Assembly: GCA_903854075.1 (NCBI GenBank)
Contig: CAINVI010000326.1
Location: 1-16,218, forward strand
Source: Candidatus Pollutiaquabacter sp.
GTDB lineage: Bacteria > Bacteroidota > Bacteroidia > AKYH767-A > 2013-40CM-41-45
Length of the DNA stretch: 16,218 nt
Direction of reading: 5' to 3'
The number at the start of each line of letters is the position of its first letter. Position 1 is the stretch's first letter. Of the stretch, positions 13,886 through 16,218 are shown one piece after another. Below the pieces are notes generated by a model. That model searched no databases, was not told the DNA's origin, and saw only the letters and a list, made by a program, of their open reading frames with translations. Position numbers and translations under genes: made by a program.

Positions 13886-15421
13886 ATGAGCTTATTCATT
13901 AAGAAACCACTTGACCATGTTTTGTCACAGGCGGCAGATTCCGAGAAAGGACTAAAACGAACACTGGGCGCCGCAAATCTTGTTGCGTTGGGCATCGGCG
14001 CCATCATCGGTGCTGGACTATTCGTACGAACCGCCGCCGCTGCCGGCCAAACATCTGGACCTGGCGTCACACTTTCGTTCATCGTTGCGGCCATTGGATG
14101 TGCATTTGCCGGATTGTGTTATGCAGAGTTCGCCTCCATGATTCCGATAGCCGGCAGTGCTTATGCGTACAGCTATGTAACCATGGGCGAACTTGTCGCC
14201 TGGACCATTGGTTGGGCGTTGATTATGGAATATGCGCTGGGCGCAGCCACTGTTTCTATTGCCTGGAGCGAATACCTCAATAAGTTGTTGGACGGCGGAA
14301 TACCGTATGAATGGTGTCATTCGCCATTCGAGAGTTTTACAGACAACGCCGGTGTATTTCATCAAGGAGTCATGAACGCTCCCGCGCTTGTCATATTATT
14401 ACTATTGACGCTATTATTAATTCGTGGCACACAAGAGTCGGCGTTTGTAAACTCCATCATTGTATTTATAAAAGTGGCCATCGTTCTGCTCTTCATTGCC
14501 CTGGGATGGCAATATATCCGTCCTGAAAACCTCACCCCCTATATGATTCCTGAAAACACTCCTCCGGTGTTGGACGGTGCCGGTAAAGTCATTGCCGATT
14601 ACAGCGGCTGGAACAAACACGGCTGGGGAGGAATATTGGGCGGAGCGGCCATTGTCTTTTTTGCGTTCATCGGATTTGATGCAGTAAGTACTGCTGCGCA
14701 GGAAGCAAAGAACCCTAAGCGTGATATGCCCATTGGAATTTTAGGTTCATTAGTAGTTTGTACTATACTTTATATCCTATTCGGACACGTGTTAACCGGT
14801 GTTGCCAACTGGAAAGAGTTTGTTGATCCCGAAAAAGGCCGAGAAGCGTCTGTTGCTTACGCGATCTCCACGTATATGAAAGACTATGCGTGGCTGGCTA
14901 CGGCGGTGACCGTGGCGATTCTTGCCGGATTCTCTTCGGTGATTCTGGTCATGCTTATGGGTCAGAGTCGTGTGTTCTATACCATGAGTAACGATGGGCT
15001 TATTCCTTCTGTCTTTGGTGAACTTCATCCCAAGTATAAGACACCTTACAAGGCGAACATGATTCTGTTCCTTTTCGTAGGGGCATTTGCCGCGTTCGTT
15101 CCCGGTCACGTTGCGGGCGATCTTACTTCTTTCGGTACGTTATTTGCCTTTGTATTGGTGAGTATTGGAGTATGGATGCTTCGTGTAAAAGCGCCTAACA
15201 TCGAACGTCCATTCCGCGCTCCTTTAGTACCGGTTGTTTCAACACTTGGTGCTCTTATCTGCTTAGCGATGATTGTTGGACTAGATTCACAAACACTCAA
15301 AGTTGCTTTTGCGTGGATGGCGTTGGGGTTTGTTGTCTACTTTTTATACAGTAAGAAAAACAGCAGACTGCGTCAGTATGGCGACATAATGCCGAAGGCT
15401 TCTGACTTCGAGAAACGTTAA
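13886..15421 (+). CDS. APC-superfamily amino-acid permease
   Basis: A 511-residue inner-membrane transporter of the amino acid-polyamine-organocation superfamily, most like the cationic amino-acid transporter (CAT/YfnA) group, with some 12-14 helices. Marks are the unwound first helix GIGAIIGAGLF (about 36-46), whose small residues hold the substrate carboxyl group in the family, IPIAGSAYAYSYVTMGE (about 86-102), and FIGFDAVSTAAQEAKNPKRD (about 261-280), typical of the group. It probably imports amino acids by proton symport or exchange; the exact substrate cannot be read, and the CAT resemblance alone does not prove a cationic one. It is flanked by terminators on both sides, so it is a single-gene unit. 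The exported peptidase at 857-2383 could supply its substrates, but that link is speculative. Confidence 0.9.
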   Translation: MSLFIKKPLDHVLSQAADSEKGLKRTLGAANLVALGIGAIIGAGLFVRTAAAAGQTSGPGVTLSFIVAAIGCAFAGLCYAEFASMIPIAGSAYAYSYVTMGELVAWTIGWALIMEYALGAATVSIAWSEYLNKLLDGGIPYEWCHSPFESFTDNAGVFHQGVMNAPALVILLLLTLLLIRGTQESAFVNSIIVFIKVAIVLLFIALGWQYIRPENLTPYMIPENTPPVLDGAGKVIADYSGWNKHGWGGILGGAAIVFFAFIGFDAVSTAAQEAKNPKRDMPIGILGSLVVCTILYILFGHVLTGVANWKEFVDPEKGREASVAYAISTYMKDYAWLATAVTVAILAGFSSVILVMLMGQSRVFYTMSNDGLIPSVFGELHPKYKTPYKANMILFLFVGAFAAFVPGHVAGDLTSFGTLFAFVLVSIGVWMLRVKAPNIERPFRAPLVPVVSTLGALICLAMIVGLDSQTLKVAFAWMALGFVVYFLYSKKNSRLRQYGDIMPKASDFEKR

Positions 15422-15437
15422 ACAATAGTTTTATGTG

Positions 15438-15470
15438 AAAAAGCGGGCTTATTTATGGCCCGCTTTTTTT
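15438..15470 (+). terminator. Intrinsic terminator after the permease gene
   Basis: AAAAAGCGGGC (15438-15448) pairs with GCCCGCTTTTT (15458-15468) across a 9-base loop, with a T7 tract at 15464-15470. It begins 16 bases after the permease stop. Confidence 0.92.
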
Positions 15471-15529
15471 ATGCCCTTTCCAAGAACCTTTTACCTGTTT
15501 TAGAGTAAAAACATGATGTTGCCTGAACT

Positions 15530-16218
15530 ATGTTAACCATCCTGTTGTATACGGAGTCGCTGTGGCGCGATGTATGGCTGATTATCGTCAGCTTTCTGCT
15601 TTTTACAGGCACGATCTTTGTTTATTTTCGTCTGCGTACCAGCACCTTCAGTCGCTTTACTGAATTGTTGGAAGAGCGGGTTCAGTTTAAAACCCGACAG
15701 CTCGTAGAGAAAAACATTGAGCTGGAGAAGTTGTCGTTGGTTGCTTCCGGAACCGGTAACGCGGTACTGATTGCCGGACCAACAGGAAATGTGGAGTGGG
15801 TGAACGATGGATTTCTTCTTCGTTATGGCGTTTCACAGGAAAGTGTCATAGGGAGTCGAATAAATTTGCTGGGGATCCACCACGGTGTTGACCGTGAAAT
15901 TGCAGCAGCGATTACGGATAAGCATTCGCGTACATTTGAATCGTACCTGGTAAAAGATCACGGTAAGGAAAAATGGATATCCACCACACTTACACCCGTG
16001 TTTGATGAAGTGGGCGGCACACTTAAAAAGCTGTTGCTGGTTGATGCGGATATTACCCCCACCAAATTAATGCAGCAGCAGATCGAACGCTCTCTTCGTG
16101 AGAAGGATGTGTTGTTAAAGGAGATTCACCACCGCGTGAAAAACAATTTGCAGATTATTATTAGTCTGCTTAATCTTCAGTCGGGCTATATTAAAGACGA
16201 GTCCACCCTCAAGGCGGT
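15530..16218 (+). CDS. PAS-domain sensor histidine kinase, HisKA_2 type (3' end beyond window)
   Basis: An open frame from the ATG at 15530 runs to the window edge (229 codons) without a stop. Residues about 13-33 form one membrane helix, 40-70 a charged linker likely to be a coiled coil (EERVQFKTRQLVEKNIELEKL), and about 70-180 a PAS-like sensor domain (NAVLIAGPTGNVEWVND, then KEKWISTTLTPVFDE). Next comes LLKEIHHRVKNNLQIIISLL with the expected phosphorylated histidine H201, the signature of HisKA_2 kinases. The ATP-binding domain should follow beyond the window. With only one helix and no large periplasmic part, the PAS domain is cytoplasmic, so it probably senses an internal signal. An earlier ATG at 15513 is in another frame and stops after seven codons. 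The partner regulator is not visible. Confidence 0.9.
   Translation, partial: MLTILLYTESLWRDVWLIIVSFLLFTGTIFVYFRLRTSTFSRFTELLEERVQFKTRQLVEKNIELEKLSLVASGTGNAVLIAGPTGNVEWVNDGFLLRYGVSQESVIGSRINLLGIHHGVDREIAAAITDKHSRTFESYLVKDHGKEKWISTTLTPVFDEVGGTLKKLLLVDADITPTKLMQQQIERSLREKDVLLKEIHHRVKNNLQIIISLLNLQSGYIKDESTLKA

Overview
The window looks like a chromosomal segment of a Bacteroidota bacterium, possibly near the Chitinophagales/Sphingobacteriales; the exact family cannot be fixed by eye. The reasons are a TonB whose cytoplasmic N-terminus carries the NKEYGAYPLR-type motif, two consecutive ExbD paralogues, the ExbB-ExbD-ExbD-TonB-PstS-like-TPR gene order, TAnnTTTG-type promoter boxes, and mostly weak or absent Shine-Dalgarno sequences. 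Every convincing gene is on the + strand, and no mobile element, tRNA, rRNA or CRISPR array was seen.

Layout. (1) 1-394 has no convincing gene. It is AT-rich and holds DnaA-box-like 9-mers, a 12-bp inverted repeat and two GTTGATAAC palindromes, so it may be a replication-origin-like or strongly regulated region. (2) 395-2383: rpiB (ribose-5-phosphate isomerase B) and an exported M28-family zinc aminopeptidase. (3) 2594-2839: a small charged protein of unknown function. (4) 2932-7731: nuoL, nuoM and nuoN, the three antiporter-like proton-pumping subunits of respiratory complex I. No other nuo gene adjoins them, so the complex I genes appear to be split. (5) 7900-13768: a seven-gene cassette of exbB, two exbD, tonB, a 77-residue two-helix membrane protein, a PstS-like lipoprotein and an exported TPR protein, closed by a strong intrinsic terminator at 13778-13806. 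(6) 13886-15421: an APC-superfamily amino-acid permease with its own terminator. (7) 15530 to the window end: the start of a PAS-containing HisKA_2-type sensor histidine kinase, cut off by the window edge.

How it fits together. NuoLMN build the proton-motive force that the ExbB/ExbD motor uses to drive TonB and, through it, outer-membrane TonB-dependent (including SusC-like) transporters. The Ton cassette is the most interesting part: it combines a probable hetero-ExbD motor with a substrate-binding-like lipoprotein that lacks an ABC transporter and with a large TPR scaffold. I infer that the last three proteins are accessory components of a specialised Bacteroidota Ton machine; nothing in the sequence proves it.
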